Shown: positions 1 through 7,794, counted from the stretch's first letter. The stretch: 31,974 bases of DNA from Bacteroidota bacterium (GCA_023428135.1 JAEYZG010000007.1:1-31974), one strand, 5' to 3'. Notes: generated from the letters alone by a model not told the origin. A program made the numbers and translations.

Positions 1-600
1 GATTCGGAGTCTCGTATAGCCTAAAAAATTCTTTTCAAAACCGTACAGGCGAATCTCAATCAGATCAAATTTTCTAATTAGCCAAGCCGGATCACAGTCC
101 ATCATTTAAATCACAAAAATCACAGTTCAGACAATTATCCGAATTTCAGTGTCCCGTACAGCCGGAAAAATTATTTTCAAAACCGTACAGGCGATTCTCA
201 AGACGACCAAATTTCCAAATTCCCGACCTGGACTCCAGATCGGAATTTCCGTCTTCGTATACACGGGCAAAATCCATTTTGAAACCGTACAGACGATTCT
301 CAGGCCGTCCGTCCAAATATTCCCAATGTCGTCCGGCCGGATTCGGAGTCTCGTACAGCCTAAAAAATTCTTTTCAAAACCGTACAGGCGAATCTCAATC
401 AGATCAAATTTTCTAATTAGCCAAGCCGGATCACAGTCCATCATTTAAATCACAAAAATCACAGTTCAGACAATTATCCGGACAAATTCAAAGTCTTGTA
501 CAGCCGGAAAAATTATTTTCAAAACCGTACAGACAATTCTGAGAACTACAGTTTTCAAGAAATCCTGAACCAAACTTCAGGACAAAATTTTCAGGAACGG
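1..600. repeat. Array of five diverged intergenic repeat units
   Basis: A core with consensus CCGTACAGRCGAWTCTCA recurs five times in the same orientation, at about 41, 183, 285, 380 and 525. Each is preceded by an AAAAATT-rich stretch and TTTTCAAAA. Spacing is irregular (142, 102, 95 and 145 bp). Within the array, 1-141 is repeated at 340-480 with a single mismatch, so one block was duplicated recently. The open frames that cross the array on both strands follow the repeat and have no protein-like features, so I read it as non-coding. Its role is unknown. Confidence 0.75.
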
Positions 601-957
601 ATATCCGGCATTGGTAAATCAAATTACTTTAAAAGGGCAGTGGCCGAACCATCAGCGAGGGGGAGCGCAAGCCTGAGGGAAGGAGCTTTGATGGTTTTTG
701 ATTTTTATTTTGTTCTTTTCTTTTTATTAAGAAAAAGAAGTGAACAACTCAGAATCCGAGAATTAATAATCATGAAAATTTAGCAATTTTAACAGGAGAG
801 GAGCTTAAAAAAATTTAATCCTTGCATCTTATTCAATCCACTTTGAAACCCTAATTTATCAGGAGCTCAATTCCCTCACCTCTCTCCTGCCCTTTTATAA
901 ATATTCTCCTCCAACTTTAATGTAAATCCATACCTTTGTTAAAGTAATAAAGAATTA
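601..957. other. Non-coding stretch with hairpins before the first gene
   Basis: No gene is supported here. AACCATCA (647-654) pairs with TGATGGTT (689-696) and is followed by a T-rich run to about 730, which resembles a plus-strand terminator. CAGGAGAG (793-800) and CTCTCCTG (882-889) form inverted ends like those of the dispersed repeat at 7310-7507, so this may be a short member of that family. Confidence 0.45.
931..938 (+). promoter_or_regulatory. Possible Bacteroidetes -7 box before the 958 gene
   Basis: TACCTTTG fits the Bacteroidetes primary-sigma -7 consensus TAnnTTTG and lies 20 bp before the ATG at 958. No clear -33 TTTG is present at the usual spacing, so this is a weak call. Confidence 0.3.
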
Positions 958-1344
958 ATGCTGCCGAGATTTATACTCTTAGGAATTTTAACATCAGTAT
1001 TTCAGATATTTTTATTTGGATTACTTTACGATTTCCCTGTCCTTTTACATAAGAAAATCTATGAATATCCCCATAATGATCTGGGTTGGGGAATAGCATT
1101 ACATTACACTTTCATATTTTACGGCTTTTTGGTTGCAGCTCTGAACCTGTTACTGACTTTCTTAGGCATTCGAAAAATAACCATTATACTGTTAATCATA
1201 TTGCTCATAATTTTCGATACCTGGCTCTTTCTGAATTTTCAATACAGACCTTATAAAGTCGTTTTGATTTTTACACTATCAAATACCTTATTAGTTTTAA
1301 GTTTTGCAGTTGATAAGTACTTGTCTAAAAATGCATATTTTTAG
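958..1344 (+). CDS. Small four-helix membrane protein of unknown function
   Basis: This 128-residue protein is almost entirely hydrophobic. There are four likely membrane segments, at about residues 5-25, 48-68, 73-93 and 100-118. The connecting loops carry charged residues (HKKIYEY, QYRPYK). I recognise no family and see no catalytic motif. It has an ATG start with a possible -7 box 20 bp upstream. It stands alone, 81 bp before the next plus-strand gene. A decayed copy of its C-terminal third (IFDxWxFLNxQYRP) survives at 14002-14089, so the gene family was once present at least twice in this region. An inner-membrane location is inferred from hydrophobicity only. Confidence 0.6.
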   Translation: MLPRFILLGILTSVFQIFLFGLLYDFPVLLHKKIYEYPHNDLGWGIALHYTFIFYGFLVAALNLLLTFLGIRKITIILLIILLIIFDTWLFLNFQYRPYKVVLIFTLSNTLLVLSFAVDKYLSKNAYF

Positions 1345-1373
1345 TCGCCGCCATTAATTCAGTAAAAAACTAC

Positions 1374-1390
1374 AGCGGTTCAAATCCGCT
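1374..1390 (+). other. tRNA T-arm-like remnant
   Basis: AGCGG, loop TTCAAAT, then CCGCT form a perfect 5-bp stem with a 7-base loop matching the TTCRANY consensus of a tRNA T arm. No D arm, anticodon arm or matching acceptor strand lies upstream and no CCA follows, so this is not a tRNA gene. It could be the 3' fragment of a tRNA left by an integrative element, or chance. Confidence 0.3.
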
Positions 1391-1425
1391 TGGAACCCTA
1401 CATCTAGAAATATCATAGATTTATT

Positions 1426-2031
1426 ATGAAACATCAAAATATTCAAATATGGTTTGAATCTGAAAATTTTGGACCTATTATAAGTGGAGAGCGCACATAT
1501 AATGACAACACAGACGTAATTGTTGAATTTGATTCCGGGGAAAAATATGTTGCTACATTTTTCACCTTTAAAAATATCGAACATCTAAGAAATAATTATT
1601 TGAAGTCTGGAGAATGCTTAAATGGAAAATATTTTTGGGCTAGCGATTTATTATTAATTGATAAGATAACAAGAGAAGATATAGAAATAGTGATTGACTA
1701 TTTGCTCACATCCGGTGAGTTTTATTCTGTATTTAATAGAATAAATGATGAGCGATATATTTGGGTCTTCAACAACTATAAAGGAAAGTTTTCTGGTGGA
1801 TTATTCGAACAGCTTGAACTGGCCGAAAATTGGATTTCTAAGAATAAATTAACCGGAACATTAACTCGCTATCCAGTAAACACAGGTGTTCTTGACTGGT
1901 CAATAGAAAATCAGCAAACTGGAATAACACCAGAGAAACTTGAAGAAAAAAGCACCGACCCTGATTATATAGGAGCATTTACAACAGCAAGTCAAGAACA
2001 TTTTCATTATAACAACGGGACAAGAGAATAA
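1426..2031 (+). CDS. Hypothetical protein, 201 aa, soluble
   Basis: This 201-residue, mostly acidic protein has no signal peptide or membrane segment. The N-terminal half contains a short beta-rich section (NDNTDVIVEFDSGEKY, then VATFFTFKNI) and a helical middle. The C-terminal part is Thr/Glu-rich and probably flexible. I do not recognise a named family. Size and acidity would suit an immunity-type protein, but nothing in the neighbourhood encodes a matching toxin. The ATG start follows an AT-rich leader with no Shine-Dalgarno sequence, as is usual in Bacteroidetes. A dispersed non-coding repeat begins 14 bp after the stop codon. Confidence 0.6.
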   Translation: MKHQNIQIWFESENFGPIISGERTYNDNTDVIVEFDSGEKYVATFFTFKNIEHLRNNYLKSGECLNGKYFWASDLLLIDKITREDIEIVIDYLLTSGEFYSVFNRINDERYIWVFNNYKGKFSGGLFEQLELAENWISKNKLTGTLTRYPVNTGVLDWSIENQQTGITPEKLEEKSTDPDYIGAFTTASQEHFHYNNGTRE

Positions 2032-2044
2032 TTCCCTTCCTCAA

Positions 2045-2260
2045 CCTCCCCGCAAGACATCGCGGAGAAAGTCCCTTTCTTTGCTTGATCAAAGAAAGGA
2101 ACCAAAGAAAATCAAGAACCAAAAAAGCTATCTACTCCTCTCCTCCCCGCACCTCGCTTTTGGTTCTGCCCTACGCTCTCGGCGTGTTTAGCCTGCCCTC
2201 AAAACCAACCGCACACACATTATTTAACTGATACATCGGCCTCCGGCCGCTGTATTTAAA
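2045..2260. repeat. Dispersed non-coding repeat, copy 1
   Basis: This stretch matches 7348-7572 in blocks: CCTCCCCGCAAGA, ATCGCGGA, GTCCCTTTCTTTG, AAAGGAACCAAAGAAA, ATCAAGAACCAAAAAAG, CACACACATT and ACTGATACA followed by CGGCCGCTG. The copy contains a hairpin (CCTTTCTTTG against CAAAGAAAGG). It sits between the convergent genes ending at 2031 and 2273. It does not code. Confidence 0.7.
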
Positions 2261-2272
2261 GTTTAGACTTAA

Positions 2273-3133
2273 TTAATTATTCCAATGCCAATCTTTAAAT
2301 TCTGGGCGATACTTTAAATCTTTTAATTCAGTTGTTTTAGAAGGATAATGTTTATTCACTCTAATTTCTATTAAGAGATTTTGTTCTTCTGCTAGTTTTG
2401 CATAATGCTCCTTAACACGATTAAAAAAGCCAATATAATGATTATGCAAAACCAATGTTTCATGAAACAGATCAATCCAGTCGTCAAAACTAATAGATTT
2501 AAGTTGTGAGTATGGATCGTCTTGAATAAAGTTATTTAAATGAATATACCTACTCTGGAAAGAATAATTTGAATGAGCTATAGAATTCCTAATCTGTGTT
2601 TTATAACATTTTTTTATAGAATTATAGATTGCTGGATATTTATTTTTTAATCTTTCCCTAACTAATTTTCTTATAATATCTTGTCTTGATCCCGTGGAAT
2701 TATTGTCTCTGCTACTTTCTTGAATTTTAAAATGCCAATCATATTCTTCTCCATTAACTAACCTTGTTAATTGATAAAACCGCTTGATGAATGCATCTGC
2801 TTCCCATATTTTGAGGTAGAGAAGCATTTCCAATTGGATGGTAATTCCTTCTGATTTTTGAGCTATTTCAATTTGCTCTTTCTTTTCTGGAGCCCATTCT
2901 AATTCTTTTAAGTAATCTGGATGACTTATTTCACTTATAGCATTTGTTCTATAATTATGGATAAATTCATAATGCAGTTTTTCAGAATGTCCTTCTTTAC
3001 TAAGTCCAATAACATAAGGACTTATTTGAGGCACATTTGTCCAAGTATTAATTTCTGGATCGTAAAATCCATTTATATCAATCAATAACAAGTCCCCATG
3101 ATGAGTTTGACTTTTTAGGATTGCATTAAACAA
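2273..3133 (-). CDS. HEPN-motif protein of unknown function, start disrupted
   Basis: This 286-residue soluble protein has a helical middle and C-terminal half containing R-N-S-I-A-H at about residues 182-187. That is the R-x4-H signature, with a polar residue after the Arg, of HEPN ribonucleases common in toxins and phage defence. I infer a HEPN-like fold; the N-terminal 100 residues are unrecognised. The start is unclear. The frame has no ATG near its 5' end, and the listed start is a TTG at 3131-3133. The same frame runs upstream to an ATG at 3191-3193 interrupted only by TAA at 3170-3172 (codon 8), next to a run of nine A. The gene may therefore be disabled or start at a rare codon. It is the last gene of a same-strand accessory block. 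Confidence 0.6.
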   Translation of the reverse strand: MFNAILKSQTHHGDLLLIDINGFYDPEINTWTNVPQISPYVIGLSKEGHSEKLHYEFIHNYRTNAISEISHPDYLKELEWAPEKKEQIEIAQKSEGITIQLEMLLYLKIWEADAFIKRFYQLTRLVNGEEYDWHFKIQESSRDNNSTGSRQDIIRKLVRERLKNKYPAIYNSIKKCYKTQIRNSIAHSNYSFQSRYIHLNNFIQDDPYSQLKSISFDDWIDLFHETLVLHNHYIGFFNRVKEHYAKLAEEQNLLIEIRVNKHYPSKTTELKDLKYRPEFKDWHWNN

Positions 3134-3448
3134 TTTTTCAAATTCTGCCTGTAGCGGTTTACTTTTTTTTTATATAATTTCTTTAAATATCATGGCTATA
3201 GATTTATAAATCATTTGGGCGTGGTCTCAAATCCGCGCTCACAAACCAACCCTTATTTTCGACACGGCTGTCCGCTACAAGTCCGCCCATACACACAATC
3301 ACCCCGTAGCGGGCTTTCCACTTCCATCCTTACGCATTGACTTTTCATGCCTTTTTCATACCTCAAAAGCATTCAAAGTAATAACGGCTGTAAGAGTTTC
3401 GAAATTTACTTTTATTATTTCTTAAAGGCCAGGTCAATTTCGTAACAC
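3134..3448. other. Structured intergenic stretch
   Basis: No intact gene is visible. CCGCTAC (3272-3278) pairs with GTAGCGG (3306-3312), and a further GTAGCGG lies at 3151-3157. The GC-rich core (about 3215-3330) contrasts with the AT-rich surroundings. This resembles a recombination-site or structured-RNA remnant between cargo genes, but I cannot match attC-type ends here. Confidence 0.35.
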
Positions 3449-3910
3449 TTACAATTCTGTTTTATTATTTATAATGGTTTCAAATGCATATTCAACCAAT
3501 AGTGGAAAAGTATTTCTATTTACGTTAATGCCATATTCAGAATGTATCAATCCGGAATCAGTAAAAAGCATATTGGGAATTTCCCAAACTTTGGAAGGGA
3601 TTAAATATTTAGCAGGCTTCTCCCCATCTATAAAAATTACAAGCCCTATATATAGGTCATTGCGCAAACCCCGTACGAGACAATTCTTGGAGATGAAAGC
3701 ATAATTAGTCTTTTCAATATTAATCTGCCTGCATAAAATATCCGTCTCTACACCCTTCCTGTTTTGTACCCTAAAATTAGCGCCTGCATGATTTAAAAAT
3801 GCATTAACGACATTATATTCCTCCGACATTAAAAAACTAGCTTTCATTATACATTCAGCCGGGTCATCTAATTTAGATAAAGGACGAAGGGAAGACCAGT
3901 TTTTCAACAA
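3449..3910 (-). CDS. Hypothetical protein, 153 aa
   Basis: This is a soluble alpha/beta protein with no signal peptide. The conserved-looking body runs from about residue 28 (motifs GVETDILC, KTNYAFISK, LYIGLVIF, YLIPSKVW) to a C-terminal section with EYGINVNRNT and LLVEYAFE. I think related small proteins are widespread in Bacteroidetes but cannot name a domain. The listed start is a TTG (3908-3910) and the frame is closed upstream by a TAA. ATG codons at residues 22 and 28 are equally good starts, and 28 leaves the coherent part intact. It lies about 50 bp downstream of the membrane protein gene on the same strand, so it may be cotranscribed with the KAP locus. Confidence 0.55.
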   Translation of the reverse strand: MLKNWSSLRPLSKLDDPAECIMKASFLMSEEYNVVNAFLNHAGANFRVQNRKGVETDILCRQINIEKTNYAFISKNCLVRGLRNDLYIGLVIFIDGEKPAKYLIPSKVWEIPNMLFTDSGLIHSEYGINVNRNTFPLLVEYAFETIINNKTEL

Positions 3911-3957
3911 TGTGGCAGAATTAATTTACAATAACTTTACTATACAAAATAATTAAC

Positions 3958-4521
3958 CTATTTTATATTACACTTCCCACTATCAACTCCATAAATCTTT
4001 TTAAATATTTCTTCGATCTCTCCACGATTTTTATCTGTTGCAGGGGCATATATCAATGATGCCAAATTACTTAACAATTTAAAGTGGAAAATAAGAATTG
4101 AAATGATAAGAAAACACCAGTCTGAAATAATCAAAGTTAGCAAAAGCAAAAATGACCAAGCATGGTTAGTATAAAAATCAGCATAAAACTTATCTATATA
4201 AGTGTAATCATTATTAACGGATGATTTCACAATAGTAGCAACACTAAAGCCTATAGATATGAGAAATATTGTAAATCCTAAATCTCTGATATGCTTTGAT
4301 GCCTCCTGAATAAACTTGGGAGGATTAGTTCTTTCAATTGGTAAAAAGAATACATTAAAAAACTCTTTTAAATTTCTTTGAATAAAACTGAATACCAAAA
4401 GTGTAAATAAGCCAGAATAAAACATTGTCCTATTAAGGCCAAATTTATCCATATTAAGGTATTCATAAACTATTGTTGCAGAAGCACAAATTGAACTGAT
4501 GGTTAATGCTTTTAATTTCAT
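3958..4521 (-). CDS. Membrane protein downstream of the KAP NTPase
   Basis: This 187-residue protein has about four hydrophobic segments (near residues 3-22, 32-50, 80-98 and 118-148), the last long enough for a hairpin. A charged cytoplasmic-type tail follows, ending in a KNRGEIEEIFKKIYG helix. I recognise no family. It begins 20 bp after the end of the KAP NTPase reading frame on the same strand, so the two were probably cotranscribed. Bacterial KAP NTPases are often tied to membranes, and here the membrane part may be supplied in trans by this protein; that is inference. It has an ATG start and no SD. Confidence 0.6.
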   Translation of the reverse strand: MKLKALTISSICASATIVYEYLNMDKFGLNRTMFYSGLFTLLVFSFIQRNLKEFFNVFFLPIERTNPPKFIQEASKHIRDLGFTIFLISIGFSVATIVKSSVNNDYTYIDKFYADFYTNHAWSFLLLLTLIISDWCFLIISILIFHFKLLSNLASLIYAPATDKNRGEIEEIFKKIYGVDSGKCNIK

Positions 4522-4541
4522 ACTTTTTTGAGTGTTAAAAA

Positions 4542-6068
4542 TTAATTTATGGTAATACTAACCCCTTCACCGGTTCTCAAGAAATTTTGAAATAGGGCTA
4601 CATACTTTTGGTCCTCAGAACTAATTAAATCAAGCTTAATCTCACTTACTTTTTCACAAAATTGATTATAAATTTCTTCTGGTAAAATTCTATCTTTAAA
4701 TTCGAAATCTAAGCTGTGAGCCGTTCCTGTTTCTTGATTTAATACTGAAAGAAATTTTATAATCGTTATTAACTTTTGTTCATCTTCAAAATTAGAAATT
4801 ATGATTTTCTTGTAATCCTTTTCATAATATTCTGAATATTTAATCAAAAACACTTTTGACATTTTGAAGCTCGTGGAAGCCAAATCTGGAATGAAATAAT
4901 AGTTCCAACTTCTTAAAAAGTTTTGAAAGTATTCTACAAACTTGTCTTTGTACTTAAGAACTAAGTCTTGATAATCCAACAATCCATATTTAAAATCATT
5001 TTCAATATTTAAAAGTAATAGGTACAAAAAATAAAATCTTGTTGGACTGGCCTTACCAGAAAGTTCCAATAATAATTTAAATAAAAATTCTAATTCTTTT
5101 ATCTTATCATCACTACTCAATGTAATATTTAATGCAGCTTCCCAAGCATCAAATCCATACTGATCTATCCGTCTCTGGTTATTATCAAAAAACTCAATTA
5201 AATCTCTACAGATTGATATATCAACTTTTTGATGATTTTGTAAGTTTGGATTCGTTAACCTTCTAAGTAAATTATTAAACCTACCATTTTTACTAATTGA
5301 ATTGAATAAATCCAGTCTATTAGATGAATTATTAATCACTTGCTTAAATTCATCTTCTGAAATATCTATAGAGGATAACTTTAACGCAAAATACGTTTCA
5401 AAATATTGCTTATTATTAATGTTTTTATCTGTTTTTAAAATCCTGGAAAGATCTGAATCAAATAGGTAGGAATATAATTTTTGGCTTATTGAATTATCAA
5501 TATAAGGAACATCCTTTATTAATTTTCCATTTTTAGCAATATAAATATTGGCGTAATTTTGATAATCAAATATCCTTATTGCTTCGATAATCAAGAAGTC
5601 TGTAATATTAATTTCTTTATATATCCCAGGAAGGCGAAAATGGAGCGAATTAATATATCTATAAACATCTCTAAGTGTTCTAAAAAAAAACCTTAAATCA
5701 TAGTACAACCAACAATCATACATTTCCTTAATATCATAATTAATATTGTAATGCTTTAAAAAATCAGATAGTTCTTGAAAAAAAATATCTTCAATTTTTT
5801 CATTTAATATTTCTGGAATTACATAATCTACTTGAATGATTTTGTCAAGATAATTAGCCCCCTTTTGATTGTATCTTTTTTCAACAATATCTGTTACTAT
5901 AGCCTTGTCATAAGCTACTATATAACTAGTATTTTTAAAATTTGCGTTCAATTTAATTAACTGAAAAACTTCTAAAGTTTGATCAGGTGTCAATCGATCC
6001 AAATCATCTATTAAAATAAATATTCTAAGCTCATTCTTTTCAATTATTTCATCAATTTCCTTTTTCAA
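4542..6068 (-). CDS. KAP-family P-loop NTPase, C-terminal part (frameshifted)
   Basis: This 508-residue frame opens with a KAP-type Walker B segment, FILIDDLDRLTPDQ (residues 17-30), then a sensor-like strand (SYIVAYDKAIV). A long alpha-helical C-terminal region follows, with no membrane segments. Its first codon is a TTG inside the end of the upstream frame. Taken alone it lacks the Walker A loop, which is encoded in 6052-6531. Removing one base from the A5 run (6061-6065 on the plus strand, read as T5) joins the frames smoothly as NNFEKEIDEIIEK. The intact protein would be about 665 residues, a normal KAP length. The break is a sequencing error, a recent inactivating mutation or, less likely, a slippage site. 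Confidence 0.8.
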   Translation of the reverse strand: MKKEIDEIIEKNELRIFILIDDLDRLTPDQTLEVFQLIKLNANFKNTSYIVAYDKAIVTDIVEKRYNQKGANYLDKIIQVDYVIPEILNEKIEDIFFQELSDFLKHYNINYDIKEMYDCWLYYDLRFFFRTLRDVYRYINSLHFRLPGIYKEINITDFLIIEAIRIFDYQNYANIYIAKNGKLIKDVPYIDNSISQKLYSYLFDSDLSRILKTDKNINNKQYFETYFALKLSSIDISEDEFKQVINNSSNRLDLFNSISKNGRFNNLLRRLTNPNLQNHQKVDISICRDLIEFFDNNQRRIDQYGFDAWEAALNITLSSDDKIKELEFLFKLLLELSGKASPTRFYFLYLLLLNIENDFKYGLLDYQDLVLKYKDKFVEYFQNFLRSWNYYFIPDLASTSFKMSKVFLIKYSEYYEKDYKKIIISNFEDEQKLITIIKFLSVLNQETGTAHSLDFEFKDRILPEEIYNQFCEKVSEIKLDLISSEDQKYVALFQNFLRTGEGVSITIN

Positions 6069-6531
6069 AATTATTTATAGGAGCATCTTGAGTCAACTCC
6101 TCTAAAACATTTTTAAAATCCTTTAATCCTTCACCAATAGATGAGCTAAAATATTTTAACCAAGTAGCTTTATTTAGTATATTTTTTAACTTTGTCAGCT
6201 TATCTTTTAAATTAGCTTCCGTGTCTCCAAGTTCAGCCCCAAGTTGAGATAAGAAGTGATTTTGCAATTCATTTTGTCCGGAAAACATCCATGGATTAAA
6301 TTTGAAAATTATATAGTTTTCATTTTTTAGAGACTGATACTCTTTCTTTATTTCATCCTCAATAAATCCAAGTAGTGTCGATTTTCCACTCCCCCATTTT
6401 CCATTTAAACCAAAAACGATACTTTCAAAACCATTGTCAAAAGATTTTATTAAGTTTTGTGCGATTTGAACCGCAAAATACTTTCTATCAAGTAAATCCC
6501 TCTTTGAAGGAAAATCGCTATTTATTTTCAT
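6052..6531 (-). CDS. KAP-family P-loop NTPase, N-terminal part (Walker A)
   Basis: This 159-residue N-terminal piece carries the Walker A loop GKWGSGKST at residues 44-52 and the following strand YIIFKFNPWMFSG, both hallmarks of the KAP subgroup of STAND-like NTPases. The ORF ends at TGA shortly after a run of five A, where the reading frame shifts by +1 into the Walker B-containing frame at 4542-6068. ATG at 6529-6531 is the only plausible start. It is the first gene of the minus-strand accessory block. KAP NTPases occur in phage exclusion (PifA-like) and in several predicted defence systems, so a defence role is possible but not shown. Confidence 0.8.
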   Translation of the reverse strand: MKINSDFPSKRDLLDRKYFAVQIAQNLIKSFDNGFESIVFGLNGKWGSGKSTLLGFIEDEIKKEYQSLKNENYIIFKFNPWMFSGQNELQNHFLSQLGAELGDTEANLKDKLTKLKNILNKATWLKYFSSSIGEGLKDFKNVLEELTQDAPINNFEKGN

Positions 6532-6701
6532 TTAAATCAATTATAAAATAACAATTTAATATATTTTCCAGATTAGTTAATTGTGCATTAAATTTTTATT
6601 TACAACTACAAATTGTACCCTCCCATCTCATGAGTTGTTTCGATAATTCCCCAAAAGAAGCTCGTCCCTATACCCCAACCCATCCGTTAACATCACGCAT
6701 T

Positions 6702-6892
6702 CACCACACCAAGCCAAAGCAAATCTACGGTTGTTGCTTCGGGAGAGTGCAAGGGTGCACTTCTCCTGCTCATAAAAAAATCTCCACCCGCCAACCGCAC
6801 AAAAAGACCAGCCCGCCCGGGTAGTATTTTTTTATGGCAGCCCTTGCATCAGCCTCAGCAAAACCGTGGGAACCGCTTTTCCCTGGTGTGGT
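6702..6892. other. Large nested palindrome (attC-like or structured RNA)
   Basis: Five segments pair in strictly nested order around a loop near 6791-6817: ACCACACCA (6703-6711) with 6884-6892; ACGGTT (6727-6732) with 6862-6867; TGCAAGGG (6748-6755) with 6841-6848; CATAAAAAAAT (6771-6781) with 6826-6836; ACCCG (6786-6790) with 6818-6822. The 5' arm also contains a local hairpin around 6747-6761. The structure is flanked by GTTAAC (6686-6691) and GTTATGT (6920-6926); the latter is identical to the R' core of the attC-like site at 28885. It is longer than typical attC sites, so a structured transcript is an alternative. Confidence 0.55.
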
Positions 6893-7210
6893 TGCCAGGG
6901 ACACACTTTAAACCTATTCGTTATGTACATTTATCATTTTTGTCGTTGCTTCTTCGGTTGGTACTTATCCTTCCGTATCTGGTCAGGTTGCAGGCTCCGT
7001 ATTTTTAATATTGAATTAGGTGATTCACATAAAAAATACTGGTAGTCAAATATTTTACAAGAAACACAAAACAAACAATGAACATCCTTAATTTTTTTTG
7101 CTTCAAGTAAATCTTACTTAGATTTAATAGTATATCATTTTTTCAACATCTCTATACCCTCCGTAAATATTGACAAGTGTCCAGTTCACGTATAGGTTCC
7201 GTATAGTTCA

Positions 7211-7276
7211 CGCATACATTAGCCATACATCAGCCGTATATTAGCTATATATCAGCCATACATTAGCCATACCTGA
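7211..7276. repeat. 11-bp tandem repeat, six units
   Basis: Six head-to-tail units resemble GCCATACATYA, starting at 7211, 7222, 7233, 7244, 7255 and 7266. The array is AT-rich and non-coding. There is no spacer structure, so it is not a CRISPR. Confidence 0.7.
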
Positions 7277-7347
7277 CACTAAATCCCAAAGTCAAATAGT
7301 CAATTTTAACAGGAGAGGTGCTTATAAAAAAAATCTCTTCTCCAAAA

Positions 7348-7572
7348 CCTCCCCGCAAGATATCGCGGACACTGTCCCTTTCTTTGTTTGAATTAAATAA
7401 AGGAACCAAAGAAATCGGGTGGATAGCGAGATTTATGAACACCTTAAAGAATACTAATCTTTAGTGAAACAAATCAAGAACCAAAAAAGCTTCTCACCCC
7501 TCTCCTGCCCGGAGTGTTCGCAATGCTCAAACCAGCACACACATTCTTTGACTGATACACCGGCCGCTGAAT
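7348..7572. repeat. Dispersed non-coding repeat, copy 2
   Basis: This is a blockwise match to 2045-2260, but with about 57 bp inserted between the AAAGGAACCAAAGAAA and ATCAAGAACC blocks. The element around it has perfect 9-bp inverted ends, CAGGAGAGG at 7310-7318 and CCTCTCCTG at 7499-7507. This suggests a small non-autonomous or palindromic repeat. It encodes no protein. Confidence 0.65.
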
Positions 7573-7733
7573 TTGATGGGTTATACATAGAGTTGAAAAA
7601 TTGAAAACTAAATAGTCTGGAGAGATTTTTTTTAGCTGTGAATCCATAATGAGGTAAATTTTTATTGGGTCTGTAACAGTTATCCTGTTGTACACATCTG
7701 GGATTGATTCTTTTAAAATATTAACTTAAAAAT

Positions 7734-7770
7734 AACAAAAGGTCCAGGAAAACTTCCCGGACCTTTTGTT
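7734..7770 (-). terminator. Terminator of the 1596-aa protein gene
   Basis: AACAAAAGGTCC (7734-7745) and GGACCTTTTGTT (7759-7770) form a perfect 12-bp stem. Read on the minus strand, the stem is followed by ATTTTTAAG. It lies 25 bp beyond the stop codon of the gene at 7795. Confidence 0.85.
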
Positions 7771-7794
7771 CACTAAACTAACTGATACTTGAAT

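Larger units (their letters stand above)
6532..7794. other. Long non-coding region between the KAP locus and the T9SS protein
   Basis: No convincing gene is visible; short open frames here (such as 6630-6824 and 7474-7695) are compositionally odd and cross repeats. From left to right it contains the AT-rich KAP leader, a large palindrome (6702-6892), an AT-rich stretch, an 11-bp tandem repeat (7211-7276), a dispersed repeat with inverted ends (7310-7572) and a strong terminator (7734-7770). Confidence 0.6.

Noticed and set aside
127..783. Open frames on both strands over the left-hand repeat array
   Set aside because: They follow the repeat units, overlap each other on opposite strands, and show no protein-like composition or domains.
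1354..1400. Complete tRNA gene
   Set aside because: Only the T arm is present; no matching acceptor, D or anticodon arms can be built.
6052..6090. Programmed +1 frameshift in the KAP gene
   Set aside because: No rare codon or stop-associated slip context is visible at the join; a simple one-base insertion in a homopolymer is sufficient.
6630..6824. Short Pro/His/Lys-rich plus-strand open frame
   Set aside because: It crosses the left arm of the large palindrome, so its composition reflects the stem sequence rather than a protein.
7211..7276. CRISPR array
   Set aside because: The units are 11 bp and contiguous, without spacers, and there are no cas genes.
7474..7695. Short minus-strand open frame
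   Set aside because: It overlaps the end of the dispersed repeat and has no recognisable features.
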